Source of the DNA: Panaeolus papilionaceus
Lineage: Eukaryota > Basidiomycota > Agaricomycetes > Agaricales
NCBI GenBank assembly: GCA_015501605.1
Contig: JADNRZ010000003.1
Span: 372,001 to 436,000, forward strand
Length of the DNA stretch: 64,000 nt
Reading direction: 5' to 3'
The notes under the pieces are model-generated. The model did no database searches and had not been told where the DNA came from. It saw only the letters and a program-made list of their open reading frames with translations. The position numbers and the translations under genes were made by a program. This document shows positions 1 to 11,534 of the stretch, in pieces. Each line of letters starts with the position of its first letter. Position 1 is the first letter of the stretch.

Positions 1-1199
1 CTGATGACTGGATCGTTTCGAACCTGCGAATACCCTGCGTGATATTTCAGCTACCTCTAAAAGCGTTATGTGAGGCGACACCGACCACTGGGCGTGTAAG
101 CCGTCAAAACGATACCCTTCTTAGTGCAATACTCCCTCAAGGCGTTCTGTGCCAAGTATGGGTGCAACCTGCGTCAAATACAATTGAAGGTACACTTGTA
201 AGTCTCATAAATCTCAAGACTCACTCGACTTGATTCATTGCAGGCACGATTTTCGCGGTCTTAAAAAGTTGCTCCAGACTATGGCGAACACAGCGGAGGT
301 AAGTAATCCGACTCGGTATGCAAATAGAGTGCAGTTCACACACTTTTTTATGGAGAAGTTGCTAACTCCAATGGCCCTGACCTGGCCGGTCTCAAGAAGT
401 TTCTCCATTTCTGCCCAAGTTTCGTTGAAGGTAATGTCAGTACGGGTCTTGTAGCTTCCATCCGGGTTTTGCGGGGCGCCATCGTTCTCTAATATAAAGA
501 TGAGTCTTGAAAATTTTCAACCAAGGGTGAAACAAGGCATTTACGTACCATCGTAGACGATTACTTGTGGCCAGTGCATCAAATACTGTGTTTGACATTA
601 GGATTGTTCCCATTGTTTGGGTAAGGAATACATTCAAACGAACCAAGTCGATGTATCCTAGGTTCAGATTATTGAGACTTTGTTCAAACGACCAACGAAC
701 CCGATCATGGTGGTTCCATCTGGTATAAGCGGTAAGTCCAAGGAGTTAACTGGAGATGACGGGTAAAGATACCTACGGGAGCTTGGTGGTTACGAATATC
801 TCTTCACGCGGTAAACCAGACGCACGAACAGCTTCGCCGACGGCTTTCTCAGTGCCTACAAGGCCACAACTTTAAGCGTTCTGGGATAGCGATTGAAGTG
901 ATTACAAACCGTAACCCAGAGCCGTGTCGATGTGACGGAAGCCGTTCTATTTAGCAAAGGAGTTAAACGATGATGATAGGAAATCAACACGTTTGACTAC
1001 CTTGATCGCAGTACCAATCCAGGTGGAGACTCTTCCTTGGGCTTCTGGCGTGTTAGGTGCCCATGCACCAGTGCCTGAGTAAGTGCACAGTAGTCGATTA
1101 GTCACAGCTGATCTTAGTGTCGAATAATCCTCTCCAACACTAACCTACGATTGGGACCTCCACGCCGTTGTTGAGCTTGATTCGTCGGGTTACGTCCAT
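1..1199 (-). CDS. Aldo/keto reductase, 5' part, runs off left edge
   Basis: NAD(P)H-dependent reductase of the aldo/keto reductase superfamily, which reduces carbonyl substrates in a TIM-barrel fold. Read on the minus strand from ATG at 1199, joining short exons across GT-AG introns gives an unbroken AKR sequence. Visible landmarks are [12 protein letters not shown] (Asp and Tyr of the catalytic tetrad), TTKLPWN (Lys), YLMHWPQ (His), then [31 protein letters not shown] and [11 protein letters not shown]. About eight introns of 45-70 nt are needed and all join in frame. The reading continues through [11 protein letters not shown] at the left edge, so the C-terminus lies outside the window. I see no frameshift, so this is a partial gene rather than a pseudogene. 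Substrate cannot be told from sequence. Family certain; exon edges are my inference. Confidence 0.9.
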
Positions 1200-4100
1200 T
1201 GCGATTGTGTATGACCTGACGAAGAGTTTTTTAGGTGAGAAAGGAGATATGCACGTTCTTATCTCCCGACGCTTCTTTCAAAGTGGGTATGGCGCAATCG
1301 ATGTGCTAGGTCTGACTCAGCTACTTGTTAGATTTTGATCAGCTGGACTCACCCCCAGTGTAAACAGCTGTAATTGGAGGTTTATTCTGGGATCTATACA
1401 TATGTCATGGGAGTTAGTGGGAACGACAGCACAAATTTGCATGCTTGGAAGACAGTATATTCTATGAAGAACATGAGGTACGCAGTGAGCATTCAAAGTA
1501 CTGGTGCTGAATTCAAAAATACTTAAATGAAAACTCCACATATGATTTGGTTCCACGCCGTAAAATTTACATTTGGATGCCTACTTTCTGCCACGGATGA
1601 GGGAGGAGTTAATTTTGAGATAGAGTACTTCATTTTCGAGCATTTTGACATGAAAGACTGTTATCATTGGAGATGTGCTAACGGCAAAAGTTTGACGACA
1701 AATGATAAATAGATTGAAATATCGAAAGATGTCGAGCACCTCGTAAAGCTAGTACCTGGAGCAATATGGTATGAGCTGAATTAAATGCCCTGTTAAACAA
1801 CTGATATTCCCCTATGTTTATTAATAACCCTCGAAGCCCGGTGCGATTAAGCCGGCTTTGGGTGAATGAATAGGGGTCCGTGACCGTGGGTCCAGTTATA
1901 TATTAAAGATGAATGTAGGCGCTTGTAGGTGTGAATTAAGAAAAGTGATCATTTTAAAAATATGTGGCAAGAGGAAAAAGCTTCATTGTATTGACTTGAA
2001 GGCGAGGATGAAATTGGAGGACAAGTACAAGTCTACAAAAAAATTTCGGATCACAAGTGATCAGAGTTTAGGGGAGGCTGGACTTCCACATATCATGTGA
2101 TTTGCCGTAATCTATCTGGTTGCCGAATCGCCCCTGTCGAACATGAACCACGACATTCGACTTCATTTGAAGAACTCTTGTTTCCAAAATGAACTCCGGT
2201 CTAGTATCTTTCAGACAAGCTTTTAAACCTTTATTCATCTCCGTGCTTATGCAAGTCTGAGCACTAAATGCTATCTCCTCTTGGGAACTTTCTGTGTTTC
2301 AAAAGTCACCAATGATAGAAACTGACATACTGGCGTTCTCAATGGTCCTAACAATGAAAAAAAACCCTGTGGCTCTGTGGTGGCTCTCTGATTTGAGGTA
2401 GTTAATTAATTGAAAACGTATATGTATTTCGGCTTTTATTTGTTGACAAAGCTCTTTTTCCGTGGACCATCACCGCTCTGCGGCGCCTGCACCTCGATCT
2501 GCTCCCTCTGGGACTTCTTGTTCGGTCTGTGGACTGGTCATTTCCTTTTTGCTGGACACTTTGCAATTGTTAAATTCATCACCGCTTTTTTGATGTAATA
2601 TCTCAATAATGTCACCGCCCGACGTCACCGCATTGTTCATCACTTGCAGGACAACATACACCCACCGAAATTGTTCAATATCGGTGATTATATATTTTTA
2701 AGAGACCTCCGCGTCGACGTCAATGACACGGCGCACGCACATGCGATGATTCCAATATGGAATATATAAAGAAATGGCCATGAATTCATGTCCGCGGGCA
2801 TCTTTGTCCAGATTCGAACTGACTGTTCGTTTTTTACAATCAGTACGTGTACCTATCACTCATATTCTTACTCTCCCTCACCAGATTTTTGGCAGCAGAA
2901 ATTTTACCTTTCATTTTACTCCGGATGAAGTTCTCTATGTCGCAGATTGGGACTTTCGCTAGTCCAACGACGAACATCGGTCACTTCTGTCACCCGAGCT
3001 ACACTTAGCAGACGTCAGTGCCATTCCCCAACTCATTTGTGAATGCCTTTTTGGCTATCTGACAAAGTAACAATTAATTCTAGCGAGTAACCTACATCAC
3101 TCCAATCAGATTTGCCGAGTCTGCAGAAAACGTCTTTCGAGACCTGGCTACTCAGCTGAACTACCAAGAAACCATGGAGAAATGTCTGCGACACCACTCT
3201 GAGTCAGAATTTCTGCTTAAGAGTGTGGGTTCCAAATTCCAATTTTTAACAATGCGGCCGCTGTTGATGAGCCTAAGCCATACCTCGATGCACCATAATT
3301 TGGGTGCACGAAGCCAACTCAGGCCTCGGGGGACGCCGCTCACTTTTAATCAATGTTTGATCGTTGCATGGGATATGGACAAGGCTTCGAGCATGAAAGT
3401 TGTTTTGCACCGCATAATCGAGGTGGACTGCTCAGCAACCAACGATGTTCATCAAAGTACCCAGCGCAAATATTGCGCAGCATCTGATTGCATCCCAGCA
3501 GAACGACTACTGTTGGTCTGCTTATCGACCTGAAATGTCACAAATGTGGCGCCGGCGCTGATCACTATGTCCTATCCTCCCATGTCATACATGGACCTCC
3601 AAGAGTTTTATTGGATGCTCAATACTCACTCCCAAATTCTTTATGTCTCTAACTCGACATTTGCTAGTCTGCCTCTCACAAGCCGGTCTACACATGCCTT
3701 CGGATTTTCTTCAGGCAACAAGTACCTCGCCGTGATCCGCCGCCTTGAGAACATAATTAATCCTTCGTGGCTGACTGCGATGCCGCCGACGTTGAAGTCA
3801 GTTATTGAAGGTTATTGAATAGGTGGGACCTGGCGTCATCTTCTCGGTAACCACCTGACACTCGTTTTGTTGTTAAAACCTCCGACTGACACTAAAAGTG
3901 CTCAACTCCGCTTGGGCTTACATCTTCCAGATCCCAACTCCTGCACTAAACGTGATCGCTATCGATAGGGCTTGAGACGTCATTATGCTGTTTACACCCT
4001 CGAGTTTGAGGTTTAAGCTCGTAGTTTTTAAAACCTTATCCCCAAAGTACACATGAACCCTGATGACCTGCTGTCCACAAAGGCTGGGACGAATCTTATT

Positions 4101-7100
4101 CTAGCCCTTGATGCTGTTTCTTATCCCTTTCCTCTCCTGAAACGCGGTGAGCTTCCATCAGTAACCCTCGTCGATTGTCTCCTTCCGGGCATTGCCCAAC
4201 GGACCTAGAGATTTCGCGAACTGCCTCACTTTGGCTTTAGTGGGGTTCCTCCTGCTCTGCACCTCGACATCTCGCACTTTCGACATCATGGTTTGAGACG
4301 GGTTAACTCTCACCTTCGGAAGAACAACCTCGTTTCCACTCGATTGTGTCAAGATTGACATCTACTTTCAAACTGTCGAGCCACCCTTTCGGCCAGACTT
4401 CATTTATGCCCGAAAAATTGACGGTGAGTAGACGAAAAGGACCTCCTGACGCCACCTCTAGGTGCGACTGCTTTGCAGTCCAGAAGGTGAACCCGAAGCG
4501 AACAAAATGCTTGTTGTACACAGAGATATTCTGAATCGATGAGGCGTTGAAAGCACCTCAACTTGGATAGCCAGCTTTGCCACCGGATTGAATCAGTACA
4601 TTTAGACTGTCTGCGGATTCCTAAGATTGATCATCTTATCTGTATTAGGATGCACATACCACTTGCCTCAAGCTTCAGGTGATAAGGCCCTATGAAGTCC
4701 CAATGGCAGTTCCTGAAACGGATTTTAAGGCCTGTGTTTTGGCTCGCTCTCTCGTTCCGCTTGGTCTCCACGTCCGCCTCGTATATTGATAATCAGATAT
4801 GTCAAGGTTGTGTGGGTTTTGATATATCCTCTTTCGGCGAGGCGTAGTTCAGGATTAGATAGGATAGTCCGAGATCACCTATGCCCCACTCGAGACATTT
4901 CGACAGGAGCGAACATAGGACAAGTCCACTCCACAAGGCATCGATCGTTTTCCGATCACCCTGCAACGTAGAACTGGAGTTTCAAACGGAGTTGCAGTAT
5001 ACTCGTCATCCTGCCCAACGGTTACAGTGGCTCGAATATCCGGGTCTCAGTCCCATTTACATGTGTGCTGCTTCATATACGTGGGAACGTAGAGCAGAGG
5101 ACGAAATGTCCTTGGTGGGTGTCTTCGAACTGGACTTTACTCTTGTTGATACATAATTCATACACTATTTCCGGTTTTCCTACGATACTTTCTGGGTGAG
5201 AAAGATACAGATGGGTTTGGGTGATGATAAGAAAAGTTAATTGAAATTGAATAGACATCATTGTCTATGAAAACTGGACACACGAGCAACATCGCGGCAG
5301 GTAAGGCTATATCGCACGGATCTTTTGAGAGGTTCCATTCTCTCGATTGACATCTTTAATTCCTGGTCAGCCAGCTGATTAAAGTTACTTAGTGACACTG
5401 CCGACGGGTTATTTGAGAGGTCAACGGTGACGATATCTTCTTCTAAGGAATCTATCCTGCGAAAAAGAACGACAATTGATCAACAGAGGTTGACATCGCC
5501 AAAGGTTACTGACCCGTGGAGGTGAGTTGTATACATTTCCCCGGATGAGATTACGAGGCTGCGAGGCTCCAAGAGCAGCGACATAACTGCTGACTTGTCG
5601 ACAGATCTCCCGGTACCATTCGATTCACCCTCGTCTCTTTCTTTGTACTGATAGTAGTGGAAAACCGTATGTGACAACAAGGAGAGTGTAGCCACCACCG
5701 GATGGTAGCGTGGTCCATCTTCATGGGGCTTAGTGCTACGAATCAGCTAACAATAATGCAAGTCATTCAGGCCTCAATTTTACCATGATACCTTGCCCTG
5801 GAAGGTACTAAGCCGATATGAGATATTAAAATTATGTGGACATTAATAACACACCTCATTCATTATAATATGATTGGGCTGTCCGTGGGGAGAGTTATCG
5901 AAGGCCCCAGTGTTTTTGATTCGAGAAATTAAGTCTGGACTAACAAGTGTCAGATGTATATAACTTCATTATCGGGAGGACAAACATGCTCACTATTGAT
6001 CAGTGAATTTTGGCAATGGCTGGGGTATCAGCGTTCCTTTCGCTGTAATGTCGCCTCCTGCTCTCATATCAATACCAGGATAACAGGTACTATTAAGCAA
6101 ATTTACCCCATATTTGAAGCCTTTCCGCGATTTTTCACGATGAGTGGGTGAGAAATTTGCATTAATACCTATCTTACCGGCGATTAGCCAGTGTTTTCCA
6201 CTTGGGTTGTGGAGACTCTATTATCTGTGTGTATGAGCGGCAAAGAAGATAAAGTTTAATACTGATGCTATTGATGAAATAGAGTCTGACCTTTTGCACA
6301 AGATACTTCTCTTCATCTTCCTGTTTCGACCAGGGTATACTTGGTGATATCAATTTAAATTCGATGGGAATACACCTACCGTGATGAAATTCGGTATATA
6401 AAAGGTATCACGGTTCAACACGCGATGGTCGAGGTGCTTCAAGCTTGGCTCCTCCCGAGGACTCATCTGGGAATGCCAACAAAAGACTGGGAGATCCGAT
6501 CTTTACACTTTCTTTGTCGTTTCTTTATTAGTTCAAGGAGTATTGTTCGACCTCCTTTGTGGCGAATGAGAGCGTTTCGATGAGACTACAACAAAATCCT
6601 GTGCATTGAGGTGATCAAAGTGAAGGAAACACGGTCCGTATCCTTGATGAGAGGGTGGGAACTATATCCGGAATATACCGAATTTGCTCCTTTGATGACC
6701 TCCAACACTAACCCGTCATTCAATTCGACTCTCATGTCGCTCCAGAACAATAATTTAGCAGAAAACCACCATGGTCCTATTAATGGTATATGAATGAATA
6801 AATGCATTCACAAGGTGGCAATAAAATTCTCTGCCCCAACATGTTTCCCATCAAATTCGCACAAGACTAGTAGGTTTCAGCCTTACTTAGTGGGCTCTGT
6901 TGAACCTTGGGTTTCCGCGATACTTACATAGTGAGAAACGCGCCATTGTGTCGGACAAGCCGAAAGATTGCAGAATTCAAGGTCAGGCACAGGGAGACAT
7001 GCTTTCGAACTGTGCATCTGCAGGCAGAGGGGGTGAATAGTGATGACCCAGGATATCCGGCCCAGCTCCCTCGAATTTGACACCCCTTGTCATCACACTG

Positions 7101-7480
7101 GGTTAGCGGCGAGAGCTCGAGATTCGCGGAGTAAATAGAATTTACGTACTTATCGCGATTGGTGCTTTGAGTCAGCATTGCCACAGGGACGTGACAGGGG
7201 TCATGATGCAATGATTAGGCTCGACGACTTACGCAGCTTGTAACCTGTCAACCCTGGATAAGCCTCACTCAAAAGCTTCCTCGCGGCAACAGGCTGCATG
7301 AAACATAAATGCATTATGGTAACTACCATTAATCATTAATCTGACTCGGCCTTAATCTATATATTCTATGGATACAAATAATAGCACAAAAGGCTGTTCG
7401 ATATTCTACTTTTGCTGAGTCCTGTTGAGGCGTGTTAACCTATTCGACCGTTGAAATAGTCGTAGAAACCGCAGACTCAC
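1200..7480. other. Gene-poor stretch, nothing assignable
   Basis: About 6.3 kb between the aldo/keto reductase start and the Zn2Cys6 module. Only short reading frames (mostly under 100 codons, many overlapping on both strands) are present. None shows a motif I recognise, and I see no reverse transcriptase, integrase or transposase signature. One stretch at 7241-7300 on the minus strand reads like an exon (AARKLLSEAYPGLTGYK between a CAG acceptor and a GTAAGT donor) but cannot be linked to a gene. Frames around 3.1-3.8 kb are locally open but not recognisable. Decayed genes or transposons are possible; this is inference. Confidence 0.4.
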
Positions 7481-7798
7481 TGGCTGACTGGTGTGTATGA
7501 GCAGGCATAATTTCTCTTATGGCAGTTAGCACAACTGGGCTTCAGTCCGTCGCATTTCAGCTTTCGACCTAGGGAGCATGCGTCAGTTCTTTCAGAGACG
7601 TCGTCCGTGAAAATCGTGCTACTAACCCCGGCAGAACTGGCAGGCCATTTGTACCCTCTTAGGTACTTTAGGCGGGTCAAACGAGAGAGAATAATCCTGA
7701 AATTAGAAGGTAAACCTTTTATAGAATTGGGCGACAAAGAGTTGGTTATGACCTACCTCTTCGATAAAGGTGTTGTTGCCGTGGTTGGAGCTCGACAT
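7481..7798 (-). CDS. Zn2Cys6 transcription factor, DNA-binding module (possibly truncated)
   Basis: N-terminus of a fungal Zn(II)2Cys6 binuclear-cluster transcription factor. Three exons on the minus strand (7798-7757, 7696-7627, 7568-7481) join in frame. They give MSSSNHGNNTFIEE, then DPPKVPKRVQMACQFCRGRK, then LKCDGLKPSCANCHKRNYAC. All six zinc-binding cysteines are present with the standard C-x2-C-x6-C-x6-C-x2-C-x6-C spacing, but only after splicing. The second exon supplies the first two cysteines, so an unspliced reading looks broken. After SYTPVSQ at 7481 a GTGAGT donor is visible. The acceptors I tried downstream run into stops or short frames, and I find no regulatory or fungal-TF domain. 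It is either a gene whose remaining exons I could not trace or a relic of the DNA-binding end. Targets unknown. Confidence 0.65.
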
Positions 7799-10700
7799 GG
7801 CGCTGAATCCAAGGGAGTTGTGGGGGCTGGTGCATATTCGCTCTTCTGGGTAGCAGCTTATATGCTCACCTCCGTACAGGTTCAAGAGTCCTTATTAAGA
7901 CGTTAGGAATTATCATAGAAGAAGAGTCTCCGTTTACCCCATTGGTCACTCAATCTAAGAACCTGAATCGGTATTTCATATCGTTGAAGGAGTGGGTCGA
8001 TAGCCAGTGCACCCGAAATGGGGGACCATCTGTCTAGCTTATTCGGTGTAATGGATGTCCCATATATCATATATAGGGCCTAGATCCTGGCGTCTAACCA
8101 TTACCCTGTATGTTAATTGAATCAGCGCACAGGTACCTTTCGACAACGATGGACGAGAGCTCTAACTTTACTATCATACTCTGGACTAATGTATAGGTCT
8201 ACCACAGAAGAGGTTTTCCGAGGCTGAACTAGACGGACTTCTAATATTTGATATGAACCTAGTGTTATCTAATGTATGGGAATCCATTTCATTTGTCGAT
8301 TGAGAATTCTTAAGATCAGATTGCATTGGATTGTATGACCTCGGCAAAATTACGGACAAGAAACCTAATATACTAACGCCTTCATAACTATGGTCGGTCA
8401 AAAGCCTCGTGAAGCTATTCATCAGGCTTTGTATATTCAAGAAATTGATGGGAAGTGCAATAATCTCCGTTGTCATATCCTAGTTTAACTAACATAACAA
8501 CGAATCAAAGGTGGGTGAAGCAAAAAGCTTAAAATCGCATTGAAAAACTGGGTGATTTCGCACACAGACCTTCCCTTCTGCCACATTGCGTTCGATCCTT
8601 AGCATCGAGCAGTCAGGGTACGCCGGTAATCTTTATTTGGGCAACGCACATCCTTCGAGGGTATCCTTTGATTGTATTTAAGCCTCCGTTAATGGCGGCG
8701 AGCAATATCATCCTTGAGCGGCCAACGGCTGTGCAGATTAAGGTCATGCTCTCATGGGTGTCACAAATTAATATTATTTATGAAGCCGAGTTAATAAGTA
8801 GATGAAAACAAGTAATTTAATCTTTTTCCAAGGCCCACTGGGAAGAATGTATTTAATAATCGCGTGATGACGCCTTCCCGCGCTTCTTTGCTCGACGCGT
8901 GCTGAGAGAAAAACTGGATGAAATGGCAGAATATTAAATTCTGTCTTCAGAGACCAGCCACTGTAATATAGTATATATGAACGCATGGGTGGAAATACAA
9001 TATGACTCTGGAAAACCTTTCGCAAGTGTGTAGATATAAGCCCGAAGGGTTTAGGCGAGTGTAAACAAGCTCAGACAATGCAACATATCCAGGAGATGCT
9101 GGGAATCCAGACTTGATATGGAGGAGGAGGCACGGCTGTCGAACTGAATGAGGTAGTCCATATACGTCGGTGGTTTTTATAAAATTTTCCAATGGAAGAC
9201 GCACTCGTCACAAATACCACTTGCGGCATTGATAGTGAACTCTGTGGCACTAGACGCTTCGGCTGCTCTCAGGAGCGAGATAAATATTTGGGGCCTCATA
9301 TGAATGTGGTAGCAATTGTGATAATGAAAGCACGAGATTCTATGTGCCAGATTCCAGGGTATGTCCGTGGAGAGAGAACCAGACCCCGGGGGCCCTACCG
9401 GGGTATATAGTTTCAAATATCCAGCAGATGATTTCTTAAGAGCCTGGAGAATAGTAGGCAGTAGACCTCCTGGAGGGTCGTCTATGCTGAGCCGTTTGTA
9501 TGGGATCACTTGGCTGAACTTCCAGGCCAAAGGTCAAAGTAAGATCGATTTTTGTAGATCCCAAGATATGCACCACCAAGGACGGTGAATGACAGTTGCA
9601 TCGAATCAAGCTAAAAGCATTCTGCAGACAAATAGTCCATCTCTTTAACCGGTGTTCAGAACAGTACATCGGCTAGTACAGCCCTCAGATGAATCTACAG
9701 CATGAAATTAGAAAACAATATACTCAGAGGTTGCGCATGGCCGTCCAGAACCCCAAGGTGACATATTCCAGATGTCTGCCAGCGAAAAAGGTTCCACGCA
9801 AACCGAAAATGTGGTTTCATATGGTGCCCGCATTCCAAAGCAAGACGGTGCAAGTGATTAATTCAATCACAAGGACAGTGTATAAAATGGAGGAGGTAAA
9901 TATCCCATCTATGAGTGGCGAGCTCTCCAGCTAGATGAAGTAACCAGGTATCCATGCAAGGATAAATTGAAGCGTGCGCATGACGATGTTTCGCAAGTCG
10001 CCCGTGTGCACGCGTCGGGAAGAAAGGCGCAGTTGAACTCGTTCCATCACGAACTCGTTTGAGAAAAATATTCCCAACTTGAGGCGGTTAGAGAGACGCA
10101 AAGCAGTAATACTCCAGAGTATGACTCGAAAAATAGGGACAGACAATGAAAAGGCAATGGCCGGGAATTAAAGAACAATCGAGCGTAGGTTGGAGCCAAA
10201 AGCCTGGTTTTTACTAGGCAACGATGCATGATGGGGGCTACAAAAAGGAACGCGAAAGCCGCTCGGAATGAGGGACACAATAAGCTGGAAATAATACTGT
10301 GCATTGTTTCGTCGAAGTCCGACTCAGTAGGCCGTTTTGGGTAATATTCAGCCATTGACAGGGGATGTTCCAGATTTTATCGCTAGATTTCCGGAATGGT
10401 AAACGGAAAAAAACACTCGTAAGGCGGCGAGTTTCATGATTTTCAAAGACGACTTTTGCTCTCGGAGATAGGTGTTGTCTTCCATTGTTTTCAGATTCAT
10501 GCAGAGAGTAGCAGGTCCTCCGTTCCGTCGAAGATCCGTTAATATAAAATAAAATATAAGCAACAGTCCGAGACTTCGAAATTAAACACGACCAATTTCG
10601 CGCAGCAGCTCGCGTGGTTGTAACAATGCGACAAGGCAGTTGTTTCCTGAAGGGAGATGATACTGAGGACTGACAGGACGCAGTGTGGCAAGCTGGCGCT

Positions 10701-11534
10701 CAGGCTGAGGCAGGTGGATTCGAAGAAGTGGTGATGCAGATCTCGTGATGACTTTGACAATAATAGACACACGCATTGCTTCGGAGTCACTGAGCATCCT
10801 TTTATTCGTACTTTTTAGACCAAGTCCAGATGATAATCCGAGTCCTTTGTACGGTCGAACAGTCGTCAGCTTTGCCAAAGACTTCTCGAATATGTGGGCG
10901 GTTATGATCATCAGGAGACCAGAGTACATTGATGGTTGATGGGTCCAAGTGAGCACCAGTACCATGTTGAGGTCCTTCAAACAGTAGTTGCTTCGCTTCA
11001 GATTCGTCTCAGAAAAGCAGATATACGTTAAACGCGTAGATATTGAGACCCCACAGCAGGATTAAACTTCATCTTAGGCGAAATGACGATGAAGTTCAAG
11101 TTGGAGTTCCAACCCAAGGCCTGCCCAAAAACCAACGTCTTGAGGTCGGTACCGCAGAGAAAGATGAAAAAGGCGTTTCGAGGGGAACAGGGCCTTCAAA
11201 CCCAACAGTTCCATAGCAAACCTAGTGGTAAGAGGCACGAATACATACATGTTGTCTGGTGGAGTCGAAACGCGAAGTACATCTGCGCACCAAGCCACAC
11301 TCGGCAAATTCGCGGACCGTGCTCGGGCCTTGTTGATTGACACCCGTCGAGAGTCAACATGTTATACACGAGGTCTGACGCATGAACGAACCCCACAGCT
11401 CCCATCTTCAAAGGCTTCCCCACATCTATCTTGAACCATCATCATCTCATCAGAAATCCTCAGTACAATTTCATTTTTTCAGGTTTTAATTCTCTTTCTT
11501 ACTACCACTGTCAACGTCAAACAACTCTTTCAAA
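7799..11534. other. Gene-poor stretch with scattered exon-like frames
   Basis: About 3.7 kb between the Zn2Cys6 start and the APH-like kinase. Frames at 8.2-8.5, 9.2-9.7 and 9.9-10.4 kb are short, overlap on both strands and contain no motif I know. The only stretch with a coding look is at 10.8-11.1 kb on the minus strand, listed separately. The final 100-150 bases before 11535 are pyrimidine-rich (11440-11530), as expected for the promoter and 5' UTR of the downstream kinase gene. Confidence 0.4.
10800..11110 (-). other. Possible unassigned coding exons
   Basis: Two adjacent minus-strand stretches read like protein. The first, near 11100-11035, includes GQALGWNSNLNFIVIS and KMKFNPAVGSQYL. 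The second, near 11000-10805, includes EAKQLLFEGPQHGTGAHLD, INVLWSPDDHNRPHIREVFG and KADDCSTVQRTRIIIW. A putative intron lies between them (GTTTAACG to CTGAG or GAAG), but the phases do not join cleanly with the sites I can see. Composition is protein-like (varied, hydrophilic, few low-complexity runs). I do not recognise the family. It may be part of a small spliced gene ending before the APH-like kinase, or a decayed one. Confidence 0.3.

Noticed and set aside
1..1199. Degraded aldo/keto reductase pseudogene
   Set aside because: The stops between conserved blocks all fall inside GT-AG introns; the joined exons are intact.
7477..7737. Reading the Zn2Cys6 region unspliced as a broken cluster with a missing cysteine
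   Set aside because: An intron at 7619-7569 explains the apparent loss; spliced, all six cysteines are present.
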